Below, piece after piece: positions 18,516 through 26,801 of a stretch of 26,801 nt of DNA; position 1 is the first letter of the stretch; the number at the start of each line of letters is the position of its first letter. A program made the translations under genes and the position numbers. This DNA comes from Podochytrium sp. JEL0797 (taxonomy: Eukaryota > Chytridiomycota > Chytridiomycetes > Chytridiales > Chytriomycetaceae). Under the pieces are notes generated by a model that had not been told where the DNA came from, ran no database searches, and saw nothing but the letters and a program-made list of their open reading frames with translations. The stretch spans positions 1 through 26,801 of the forward strand of contig JADGJG010000266.1 of assembly GCA_027596195.1 (NCBI GenBank). Reading direction: 5' to 3'.

Positions 18516-21322
18516 ATGACCATTGCAGAGGACGAGAAAAAGATTGACGACTTCATCGAGACTCACCCCGACTTTGAGGATGACGCCGAGTTGGAGGACG
18601 CCAAATACGTCGAGGAGCACATGTGAGACACACCACTTTCCCCTCTGATGCTGTATTCAGTTGGAACTTTGCTGATTGCCGGTTTGCCCCGACGCATGCA
18701 GTGAGTTCATTGTGCCGCAGACTGACGACCCCAGCACCCCGGCCTTCTCGTTCCGTGCTGTGTTGCTGGGCACAATCTTTGCCGTTGCCCTCTCGTTTGG
18801 TAACACGGCGCTGAGCTTCCGTTCGAATCCATTCGGCATTCCTGCGACCGTGGCAATCATTGTTTCATACCCAATCGGTGGGTTCTTTTTGTTTTGACTT
18901 TAAAAACAAGGGAAAAACTAAGTGATTGAATATAGGTATCTTCTTGGCCAAGGTCCTCCCATCCGGATTCCTCAACCCAGGACCCTTCTCGATGAGTGAG
19001 TTGTGTTGTGATGTTGGGATATGTGTGGAGGTGTGTGAGTGCTGATGACATCTCGGTTTAAACAGAGGAACACGTCCTTATCTACATTATTGCGTCCAAC
19101 TCTGGCACCCCCTACGGAATCGACAACGTTGTTGTTCAGGTACGTTCGTGTTTGCGATTTGCCCCTTTTGTTGCACGTCTGATGCAAAATTGTTTTGCAG
19201 GCTCACCCTGACCTCATGGGCAACCCCAGCATCACTTTTGCCTCTGCTCTCGGCTTTGTTCTCGTTACCCAGTTCCTCGGTTATGGGTGGTCTGGCCTCA
19301 CGCGTCGTTTCCTCGTCAGGCCAACTGCCATGTGGTGGCCTGGAAACCTTTCAACGTAAGGCCTTAAGAATCATGTGCTTCATAAACTTACAATCTTTGC
19401 TAGAATCGCCACGTTCGCTTCCTTCCACAAGATTGACTCTGCTGAAACGGGCACCAAGCTCACGTGGTCGAGAACTACCGTTTTCTGGGTTGCCTTCATC
19501 GGAATGTTCATTTACGAATGGATTCCAGAGTACTTTGCTCCCTCGTTGCAGGCTGTGGCGCTCGGTTGTCTCATTGCCGGAAAGGGCAGCGGTCCTTCCG
19601 GGCAGCTGTCTCCCTTCAACGCTCTCATGGGCTCTGTCACCAACGGAGCGGGTTTCCTCGGTCTCACGTTCGACTGGGCCTTTATCGGGTCTGTCAACTT
19701 TTCCACGCCAATCTGGTACAACGCATTGAACACGGCTGGAAACGTGTTCTTCCTGTGGATCCTGACGCCGCTTTTCTACACCCAAGATGTTTTCGGAATC
19801 AACTCTCAGCTCCGCGCACCCCCAAGCTCGCTGTATGCTCAATTGAATCCCGCGGTCAACTCTGCTTCTCTGTTTGTTGGAAATGCGAATGGGACCAAGG
19901 CTCTTGGGTCTCGTGTTTCGCCGCGTTACTTTTACAACGCAAGTGACAACTACAACATCAACTTGACGGTGAGTTCCTTTGTTTTCTATATTCACTATAT
20001 TCACTTTGGCTAAAACTTGTCTCTCTCAGGCTTACAACAACGTCGCCCCGGTCCACCTTACTGGCATGTTCTCCCTCTCTTACGCGTCGTCTTTCTTGAC
20101 GGTGACTGCAGCTTTGGTCCACGTTGCGCTGTGGTACGGCCGGGATATATACAGACAGAGTATGAACGCGTTCCGTCAAGTCCGCGACGAAGTTGACGCG
20201 TTGGACAAGCACGTTGCCTTGATGGAAGCTTACCCGGATGTTCCAGACATTTTCTACCTCGGTTTCATGGGTGTTTGCGTGGTCGGTGCCCTCTTGGTGT
20301 CCATTTTCACGGACTTTGGCATGCCGTGGTGGGGCATCTTCTTCAACCTTTTCATGGTCTCGCTGTTCGTGGTCCCATACGGCGCCATTCAGGCCATCAG
20401 TGGTGTTGGAATGTACCTCAACGTCGTCTCTGAATTCATCATCGGATTGATGATTCCGGGCCAAACTGTTGCTGTCATGGCGTTCAAGTCTTGGGGAACC
20501 AACAACTTGATCCAGGCGCTTTCTCTGTCTGCCGACTTGAAGCTTGGTCAATACCTCCACATCCCACCTCGCGCCATGGTCGGAGCTCAGTTTTTGGGCA
20601 CATTCATCAACTCGGTCGTGGCCACCAGCGCCGCTTGGTACATGATGTTCAATACTGGTAATTTGGTGAATTCCAACTCTGTTGATTGGAGCATGTACAA
20701 CTACGCAGTCTTCTACTCGGCTGGAGGAATCTGGGGAGCCATTGGACCCCAGCGCTTCTTTGGAATCGGATCCATTTACCAAGGTCTCATGTGGTGCTTC
20801 TTGGTTGGCGCCATCGCCCCCGTCCTCCCATGGCTTGGAAACAAATACCTCGTCAAGAGCAAGTACTGGCACTACATCAACTTTTCCATCTTCTTCCAAT
20901 TCCTGGGTCCCTCTGCCTACCAAAACTACATCGTCGTTCCCCTCCTTGTTGGAGTCTGGGCGCAGGTGTTTATGTTCAACCGCCACAAGGAGTTTTACCA
21001 AAAGTACTTGTACGTTATGGGAGCTGCGTTTGATGCTGCGTCGGGTATCATTGCATGTATTATTGCGTTTATGGCGGTGCAGGGTGTTTCGTTTACAACC
21101 ATTTACGCCTTGAACCCCAACACTGGGAACGTGCCATACGACTATTATTGCTTGTAAGTTGCTTTCGAGTTTTTTGTGTTGGTTTTGCAGAAACTGATTC
21201 CCTTTCCGCAACACAGCCCTGGTGCTACGTACAATGACTTTGATTGCTCGTACTACTTGGCGAGTGGAAGCAACGCGACTGCTGACGGAACGTTCTGCCC
21301 TGGTGTTGTCGCGGGCCAGTAA
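18516..21322 (+). CDS. OPT-family oligopeptide transporter
   Basis: A proton-coupled importer of small peptides (or glutathione/metal chelates) in the plasma membrane. Eight exons (18516-18622, 18702-18877, 18936-18995, 19066-19139, 19201-19355, 19404-19968, 20030-21153, 21217-21322) give 788 aa; introns are 48-79 bp and the phases agree at every junction. An acidic N-terminus (about 1-40) is followed by TDDPSTPAFSFRAVLLGTIF, the usual OPT entry into TM1. Then come the conserved NPGPFSMKEHVLIYIIA block, GYGWSGL, and the family signature LKLGQYLHIPPRAM (the KIPPR-type motif), with 12 or more membrane segments overall. The C-terminus contains a Cys-rich luminal-type loop (YYCFPG, FDCSYY, FCPG). 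Length is typical of fungal OPTs. Substrate cannot be told from sequence. An AATAAA follows at 21358. A decayed copy of exon 2 lies just downstream. Confidence 0.95.
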
Positions 21323-21357
21323 CTTGTTCTCATTAGAATTTTGATAGAAAGAAGTTG

Positions 21358-21363
21358 AATAAA
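21358..21363 (+). terminator. AATAAA polyadenylation signal of the OPT gene
   Basis: The hexamer lies 36 nt after the OPT stop codon on the same strand. Confidence 0.55.
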
Positions 21364-21578
21364 AATGTTTGTCACCACCTTTTTTCCTGTGGCTGCGCGA
21401 CTGAAAAAACAAAGAGAGTTCGAAGAAAAGATTATAAAAACGCGAATATATTTCGCCGCCGGCACTGCAGTTCGATTCAACTCAGAAAGAGAAATGGCGA
21501 ATTCGAGCAGTTTTCCTGAGCGCCAATGGCTCGCGCGTATTTTGCGAACCACAAACAACTTGCAACTACCAGCATGAA

Positions 21579-21680
21579 ACTGACGACCCAAGCACCTCTG
21601 CCTTCTCCTATTGTGCAGTGTTGCTGGACACACTCTTTGCCATTGCCCAATAATGGTGTTGAGTTTCTGTTCGAATCGGG
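21579..21680 (+). pseudogene. Broken fragment of an OPT transporter exon 2
   Basis: From 21579 the plus strand reads TDDPSTSAFSYCAVLLDTLF, nearly the same as the start of OPT exon 2 at about 18719 (TDDPSTPAFSFRAVLLGTIF). It then hits an in-frame TAA at 21651-21653. Nucleotide similarity continues past that stop to about 21680 (the shared GTTCGAATC) and then fades. Nothing resembling the other OPT exons follows. This is a small tandem duplicate, or the remnant of a second OPT gene, that has lost function; its position 3' of the intact gene fits a local duplication. Confidence 0.8.
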
Positions 21681-22213
21681 ACACTCCTCCCAGCTCTCCA
21701 ACTCCAGCTCTCCAGATGGAGATCCGGTCACGTGACAAATCACGCGATCACATTTTCATCAGTTGGGGAGGTTCAAATCATCTAAATTGCGAGCGGGCCA
21801 ATCCCGAAATCCAATTTGAGATATGAAAAAAGAGAAAAAAAAAAGTGGATGGGGGAAGGAGGGGGCTGTGGAATCGCGCCCTCTATTTATACTTTTTTCG
21901 ATTGGAGATGAAAGGTTCGTTTGGAGAGCTGAGAATTGAGATTGGAGAGCTGTGGAGAGCTGGCTGAATCAATTCAAAAACAACCGAAAAACAACTATTG
22001 CGTTTATTTTTTTTATCACAACGTTCTGGAAGGGCAGTGTTTACTGCGCGACGTGTGCCCGATATTCGGGAGCATTTTTTTTTGACAAGCAGGGCAACCA
22101 TACTTTTGTACCTTCTTCACCCCTCCTGGACCACTTTTCTTCACACCACCTCTGGATGCAACGTGATTCAACGGGCTTAGATTTGCCTGAGTCCCCAGCC
22201 TTCCGCGGCTCGA

Positions 22214-22620
22214 TCAAGCATTGCTGCCGTATGTCACCGGAATCAGAGCAGCATTTTTCGCCAAGGAGGAGAGCGAAATCGGCGCAAGGCTTATCGACGG
22301 GTCAGGTTGGGCAGATGATGGGATATTGCTCGACAACAAACTGAGGAGCGGCGTTGTGGCAAGATGAGTCGTAGAAATTGATGCAGCAGAGAGCGGTGGC
22401 AACAGATGCATTGATGAATCGGATGTGTCCATCACAAAACTTGGAGGGACAGGTTGAACTGGTGGGGTCAAAGTTGGAATTGGCATGGAAGCAAGTCTGG
22501 CCAAACCATGCTGGTCCAAAAAATCCTGCGGAAACTGATGCGTGGTGGAAAGAGAATGGATTCCAAACAGGAGTCAGCGCCAATGGCTTGAATGGCCCTC
22601 GGATCTCGAGTACACATCTT
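22214..22620 (-). CDS. Possible cysteine-rich protein or remnant, unresolved
   Basis: Minus-strand frames here encode a Cys-rich sequence (pieces include FGQTCFHANSNFD, TCPSKFCDGHIRF, ATALCCINFYDSSCHN) up to a stop at 22302. The same frame then stays open beyond that stop (about 22301-22020) with further Cys pairs (GEKCCSDSG, RQQCLIEP). A 45-bp GT-AG segment spanning the stop (starting GTCGAG and ending ATAAG) could be an intron that joins the two parts. I find no clear start or signal peptide. A second minus frame at 22519-22214 starts with ATG (101 codons) but is low in complexity. The piece could be a degraded secreted Cys-rich gene or transposon cargo; it lies just 3' of the MULE-like remnant. 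Confidence 0.3.
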
Positions 22621-22762
22621 GCACTTTGAGAAGGCGTTGCTCAACTGCGACCTTCCTCATGCGCCACTTGCACCAGTCCTCGGACGACTGATTCAACAGC
22701 ACCAGAGACGAAAGATCCATGCGGCAGAGTCCAATCGATGCGAAGAAAGCCAACTGCTCCAC
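22574..22762 (-). CDS. Short exon-like ORF next to the SWIM-domain remnant
   Basis: The frame opens with ATG at 22762 (MEQLAFFASIGLCRMDLSSL) and contains a Trp/Cys-rich piece (SSEDWCKWRMRKVAVEQRLL). A possible acceptor (ACTAG, ending near 22773) lies just upstream. It follows the SWIM-type coding remnant on the same strand and may be a further exon of that element. Function unknown, low confidence. Confidence 0.25.
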   Translation of the reverse strand: MEQLAFFASIGLCRMDLSSLVLLNQSSEDWCKWRMRKVAVEQRLLKVQDVYSRSEGHSSHWR

Positions 22763-22785
22763 TTCCTCGCTAGTGTTTCAAACAC

Positions 22786-23500
22786 CTATGTGAGAAGAAA
22801 AGAACGATCGTGTTGAAGAAAGGTCCCAGATGTAGAATGGCGGAGCGCATCGAAGAAAACAGAGTGCTTGTTCCTCGTTTGCGGTACAGTGATAGCCAAC
22901 AACACTTTGCTGATGTTCAAAGCACAAAGTTTCGTGATCCCCGCAGCTGTTGCCAAAGTACTCGGTGGAGGTGCGAGATAAGCGCGTTGCAAGGCCGGAA
23001 CGTACTGGTAAAGGCTCTCAAAACGCCACTGAATGGGAACAAGGCGATCGCTGAAGATGCTCAGGTTGAATTGCATTGCAGCAGCAGCAGCGTGAGGGCA
23101 GGGCAGGCCTTCGGAGGTAAAAGCACCGCAAGTGCAATGTACTGGATCGATGCACACCGTGTAGCTCTTGGCCTCATCGGCGATGGAAGTGACAGTGACG
23201 CGATTTTTTGTATTCGAACGCAATGCTCCCCTGCAGTGCAAATAATTAGATGCGTGGAGAGAGAAAAGAATGAAAAAGAAGAGATACGAACCACCTCAGT
23301 CAAGTGATCCGACACGTGACGACTATAACGGTCCCCGTGGACGAGCGCCTTGGCAATCTTCTCACGGGACTCATGAGCTTGCTTTTCGCTAAGTCCAAGC
23401 AGTTTCTCGATGGTTTGCAGCGGCGTGTTTCGACGAAGATCCTGGCCACGCTTGAGACGGCTATTGGACATTGACATTGATATTCCACCTGAACTGATGA
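22786..23500 (-). mobile_element. MULE-type transposase C-terminal remnant with SWIM zinc finger
   Basis: The minus strand reads YTVCIDPVHCTCGAFTSEGL and then PCPHAAAAAM, a SWIM finger (C-x-C-x(n)-C-x-H) of the kind found at the C-terminus of Mutator-like (MULE) transposases and related proteins. Upstream on the same strand (about 23490-23300) a Lys/Arg/Glu-rich helical part (QTIEKLLGLSEKQAHESREK) ends at LTEV. A good intron candidate follows (donor near 23297, a CTAAT branch sequence, acceptor CTGCAG), but no donor I tried restores the SWIM frame. A frameshift or sequencing error at the GGGG after the acceptor is therefore likely. The DDE catalytic part is absent: at about 23500 the sequence switches to gypsy RNase H. 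It is a truncated, non-autonomous remnant. Confidence 0.6.
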
Positions 23501-25262
23501 TCCAAATAAGTGCTTTATTGTTTTCCGAACAGTATGGACGTCCGTGCTGAGTCAAATTGTGCAGGGCCATCAATTCATGCTCGTATGCGTGGTACCGGAG
23601 TTCTGGTCCCTTCCACTTGCGGGACCAGAACAGGATGGGGTGTTCGCAGTCGGGGTGCATAACGTGTTGTCGTAGTAGCGAAGAACTGGTGCAGAGGTGA
23701 TGGCGGCCTTCAATTTCTTGAACGCCACATCACACTCTGGTGACCAATGGAACGGAGTCGTCTTCTGGAGTAGATTCGTGAGTGGCAGGGTGATGTCGGC
23801 GAATTCCTTGATGAACTGGTGGACCCAGTTGGTGAGACCAAGGACTGCTTGGAGCTCGGCAAGGCTTGTGGGAGCAGGTAACTCAGTGATTGCAGTGAGT
23901 TTGGATTCCGAAATTCTGAGTCCTTCCATGCTAATTGTGTGGCCACAGAATTCGACTTCCTGCTGCGCGAAATGGCACTTGACAAGTTTGAGATGGAGGT
24001 CGTTGTCTTCAAGGCGCTGGAGCAAAGTTTCGAGGTATTTTTTATGTCTTAGAGTACAGGAGCAGGTCATCGAGGTAAGTGACCAGAAACTTGTCGCATA
24101 GGTCCATGAAAATGTGGGGGAGTTGGTGAGGCCCATGGGGCAGATGAGGAATTTGTACGAGCCGAAGCGGGTGCGGAATGCTGTCATTCCAATGGAATCG
24201 AGGGACATGTGGAGGTTGTAGAAGGTCAAACGTGGTGAAGTACTTGGCACCTTGGACGCGGTCTCGCATCTCGGCGATATAGGGAAGCGAGGTGTTGTCA
24301 CGCTGAGTGTTTACGTTCAGTGAGTGGTAATCTGAATCCCTTTTCTTGCAGTTCTTGGATCTTTTTCTTGAGGACATCGAGCTCTTCCGGACTCAGATGG
24401 ATAATGGGGCGTGCTGGGGGTGATGTGTTAAGATATGTGTAGGTGTATGTGTTGGTCTGGGGGAGGTTTTAGAAGACTTTCGCGTGTTTACGGATGATTC
24501 TTTGGATTTTAGGGTGGAGCTTGTGGAGGATGGTCTCATCGTCTTCAACAGTCGTGTCATTCAGATTCATGAATAAATGCTCGTTGGTCTTGTTGATTTC
24601 CGTGATGGGAGCGAGTGGTTCCATGGCCATGGTGTTGACGTTCATCAAGTTTGGCGGTCGGGCGCCAGTTTTCATGTAGCCATCCTTGAGCTGGTTTTCG
24701 TCTTTGTTGGCTCCAGAGAGTGGCGGCAGGCGCGTATGGTCTTGTTTGTGATGTTCCGAGGTCAAGTTTGGCTCTCCTTTGGTCTTGACGCGTTGCGGGA
24801 ATCGCACTGGTTGAGCATCGCGTCTTCCTTATCAATGGCGTTGGTCCAAATGAGACCGCTGGCGACAGTGTCTTATGCTGTGAATCTCTCAAAAGTGACG
24901 ACCCGCTTGAGATACGGCGAGGTTGAGGTCTCGGGGTCGTTGGCTGGGACCGCGAATCCATCAGCGTGCCACATGTGTGTCTAGCCCTCATGCGTGAACG
25001 AAAGCTGTCTCTTGGACCACGTGGTGGTGATGGTCTTGTTGGACCACGGCGTGCTGAGGATGAAGTCCTCGCTGATATCTGCCACGAAGGCTCTCATTTC
25101 ACGAACGTAGTTGCCTTTCCTGAACATAATGAGTTGCTCGCGGTTGGCCATTCCGGTTGCCTTGTTGGCGAATGTGAGTTGCGCGTTGGACTTGAAACGC
25201 GGACCCGCAAGTTTGTCCGCGACTCTCACGAGAGTGTGGATCGGGTCGTCTATGATGTGTTC
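23500..25262 (-). mobile_element. Decayed Ty3/gypsy retrotransposon pol (protease, RT, RNase H)
   Basis: Read on the minus strand, the order is that of Ty3/gypsy pol. At about 25262-24981 lies a retropepsin-like region (ADISEDFILSTPW). A linker follows (to 24469, ending IQRIIRKHAKVF). Reverse transcriptase spans about 24410-23690, with ARPIIHLSPEEL, AKYFTTFDL, MTAFRTRFGSYKF, the catalytic YLDD (VTYLDDLLLYSKT) and FCGHTISMEGLRI. RNase H begins at WSPECDVAFKKLKAA and continues with ILFWSRKWKGPELRYHAYEH until about 23510. These blocks sit in different frames, with at least three frameshifts inside RT (near 24210, 24100 and 24045) and another before the RNase H end. The element cannot make a working polyprotein. 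No gag, integrase or LTR was found. It ends abruptly at the SWIM-domain remnant, suggesting truncation by insertion or rearrangement. Confidence 0.88.
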
Positions 25263-25546
25263 AAAGGGGGGGAAAAAGGGTTAAAGGAAAAAATGTGGTA
25301 TCGATGAATTGGAGGGTGTGAGGGAAGAACGACGACATCCGTTGGAACTTTGGGATTTTAGTGTGATTACAAAACTCACGTGTTGAACAATAACAATGGG
25401 AAAGGAAAGAAAGAGGAAGCGGAAAACGGGACATAGAAAATATACGCAGAAAAATACAACATAAACCATTTTTTCGAGCGAGTTGCAACATTTCCAAAAA
25501 ACAAAATTTTCAATCAGACTGCCCTTATCATGAAGAGTGTTCGACC
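25263..25546. other. Gap between the gypsy remnant and the Gln-rich gene
   Basis: About 285 bp, rich in A/G tracts on the plus strand, without a supported gene. It should hold the 3' UTR of the minus-strand gene ending at 25547. No LTR-like terminal repeat (TG...CA) could be recognised by eye. Confidence 0.4.
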
Positions 25547-26599
25547 TCATAATCTAGTAGTATATTTTTGCTTGTCCTCCGCAACAATTCGGGCGACCTC
25601 ACTGGCAATGAAAAAAATCAGAGGCTTGCAAAACAAAATCGGAGGTGCACTCACTGATCCCGCTCTCCTTCATCTCGAATGCTTGCAATCCGTTGAAGCT
25701 CTTTAGCGACGCGCTCTGAAAACCCCTTATGATGGCGGGTGGCTGGGAAATGCTCGTCGCGGACGCGGCGCTAATTTTTGGTCATTAATTTATAAAAAAG
25801 GGGCGGAAGAACGAACCAAAATCGCAATGCGATTCAAGAAATTCTGGGATGTCTTATTGGACCCATACACATATGCGGTGAAATCAGACAACTCCAAACG
25901 GGAATATGGCGTTTTGTTGTCGCAAGCGCCAAAAATCTAAAAAAAAAATTGGTCCCAAGAGGAAAAAGGGGGGAAACACACACACCTTGCGGAAATGATA
26001 ATCACGCAACTGAGAATGCTTTTTCTGGCAATGGACCTTGAAGAGCGTCTGGGAATTTGATTTGAGCGCATTGAAGTGAGCTTGAAACGATTCCGGTGTC
26101 ATAAGCTGAAGAAAGACCTTTAATGTCGCATTGAAACGCGAGAAACACTCACGAGTGTGGCTTCGAAGTCGAACTTCTTGTATCCAGTATCAGTGGAAGC
26201 CAATGACATGCTGCATTCTTTCACCGCATGAGAACCGACGAGTCGCCAATCATCTGCAAGTTCACGATGCGGAGCTTCTTGTATACGAGCTGAATTGGTG
26301 GGAGCAGGGTTGTGGATGACTGTCATATTCGCAACGTGGTAGATGGCATTCTTTGGAGGAGGGAAAGGAAGTTGTTGCTGTTGCGGTTGCTGCTGTTGCT
26401 GCTGCTGCCGCCACTGTTGCGCTGGCTTGAAAGGTTGCGCCTGCTCGAAAGGTTGCCCATGCGGGCAACGTTCTTGCCATTGGTGTGGGACTTGCGAACC
26501 GGAAGGTTGATGTTGCGGTTGCGTGAGAACTCGTTCTTCGAACGGAAAGAGATTGTAGATGGGGTATGGTGATACGCTCCCGGCGTGGTCTGAACACAT
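25547..26599 (-). CDS. Five-exon Gln-rich protein of unknown function
   Basis: Exons on the minus strand: 26599-26153, 26105-25986, 25936-25817, 25770-25655, 25601-25547 (285 aa). The introns are 47, 49, 46 and 53 bp, all GT-AG and all phase-compatible. I chose ATG 26599 (MCSDHAG, A at -3); an in-frame ATG at 26698 would add 33 residues (MNFGFCFFFDWF...), but a CCAG acceptor-like site lies between. Residues 35-85 are Gln/Pro-rich, with a (Q)n run near 70-78. A well-composed region follows: KNAIYHVANMTVIHNPAP, then HFNALKSNSQTLFKVHCQKK. The third and fourth exons encode IFGACDNKTPYSRLELSDFT and FLNRIAILRRVRDEH. The end is highly charged (ERVAKELQRIASIRDEGERD). No known domain is recognised. 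Gln-rich N-termini suggest a regulatory or nuclear role, but that is weak. The neat splice structure argues for a real gene. Confidence 0.72.
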
Positions 26600-26725
26600 T
26601 TTTTTTGGTTGAATTTCGTACAAGGGGGTGGCGTGGGGGTGGCGATACTGGAAAAGAATTGGAAACCAATCGAAAAAAAAGCAAAACCCGAAATTCATTT
26701 TAAAACAATAAGAAGAGAATCTATT

Positions 26726-26761
26726 TTATTCCTCTTCATACACCATATCCTCCACATGGCC
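26726..26761 (-). CDS. Possible C-terminal end of another minus-strand gene
   Basis: Reading the minus strand to a TAA at 26726-26728 gives an acidic tail, GHVEDMVYEEE, that looks like a natural protein C-terminus. The upstream sequence is lost in a C/G homopolymer at the window edge, so it cannot be identified. Twelve codons are not enough for confidence. Confidence 0.2.
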   Translation of the reverse strand, partial: GHVEDMVYEEE

Positions 26762-26801
26762 CCCGCGGGGGGCGCGGGGGGGGGGGGGGGGGCCGGCGGG
26801 G
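26758..26801. repeat. GC homopolymer at the window end
   Basis: The final 44 bases are almost pure C and G, including a G run of about 17. This differs sharply from the neighbouring sequence. It is probably an assembly-edge artefact or a collapsed GC-rich repeat. Confidence 0.7.

Larger units (their letters stand above)
21323..22213. other. Intergenic region holding the OPT fragment
   Basis: Apart from the OPT poly(A) signal and the exon 2 remnant I see no intact gene. Around 21900-21965 there are short GGAGAGCTG-type repeats (GGAGAGCTGAGA, GGAGAGCTGTGG, GAGAGCTGGC). Reading frames continue on both strands to about 22340 but lack family features. Confidence 0.4.

Noticed and set aside
19958..21412. 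484-codon open frame on the minus strand
   Set aside because: It lies opposite exons 7 and 8 of the OPT gene, whose spliced product carries clear family motifs. The antisense frame is rich in Arg, His, Glu and Val with no domain, typical of a codon-bias shadow.
21952..22344. 130-codon plus-strand frame with a hydrophobic N-terminal stretch (IAFIFFITTFW)
   Set aside because: The hydrophobic part comes from a T-rich tract, the rest has no protein-like pattern, and the opposite strand has the more convincing Cys-rich frame.
22786..23241. CRISPR array, tRNA or other RNA gene in the repeat-like area
   Set aside because: No regularly spaced repeats or cloverleaf could be found here or elsewhere in the window; the coding remnants explain the sequence better.

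Overview
The window is a gene-dense stretch of nuclear DNA from a fungus, most likely an early-diverging (chytrid-like) one. The evidence is short GT-AG introns (about 45-115 bp), fungal families (OPT peptide transporter, CTR copper transporter, GT61-type glycosyltransferase, DOMON/GPI surface protein), and a multi-pass adenylyl cyclase with two catalytic domains, unlike the single-domain Cyr1 type of yeasts and moulds. The chytrid assignment is inference; no rRNA or other taxonomic marker is present. All multi-exon models were spliced by hand from splice sites and reading frame.

Layout. 1-345: 3' part of a ubiquitin-S27a fusion gene. 942-2012: single-pass membrane protein of unknown function. 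2263-7044: eight-exon, 1451-residue, about 12-TM class III cyclase. 7136-8556 (minus): PKA regulatory subunit, tail to tail with the cyclase. 9594-11678: TPR protein, tail to tail with a GPI-anchored DOMON protein (11713-12540, minus). 12988-14114: 7TM protein, tail to tail with a class I methyltransferase (14151-14789, minus). Then on the minus strand come a CTR copper transporter (14906-15587) and a small coiled-coil protein (15648-15993). The latter shares a 66-bp divergent promoter with a GT61-like glycosyltransferase (16060-17940). 18516-21322: eight-exon OPT oligopeptide transporter, followed by a broken copy of part of its own exon 2. 22.2-25.26 kb: decayed transposon DNA, with a SWIM zinc-finger MULE-type transposase end and a frameshifted Ty3/gypsy pol, both minus strand. 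25547-26599 (minus): five-exon Gln-rich gene of unknown function. The window ends in a C/G homopolymer that looks like a contig edge.

How the genes work together. The clearest link is cAMP signalling: the enzyme predicted to make cAMP and the protein that binds it to release PKA lie 91 bp apart. In the cyclase the two catalytic halves are transposed relative to animal adenylyl cyclases. The first domain carries the transition-state Asn/Arg and the purine-selecting Lys; the second carries the two metal-binding Asp. The known precedent for transposition in a 12-TM enzyme is the Dictyostelium guanylyl cyclase GCA, but the base-selecting residues here look adenylyl-type. This is the most interesting object in the window. 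The other genes are mostly membrane or surface functions with no evident pathway connection.
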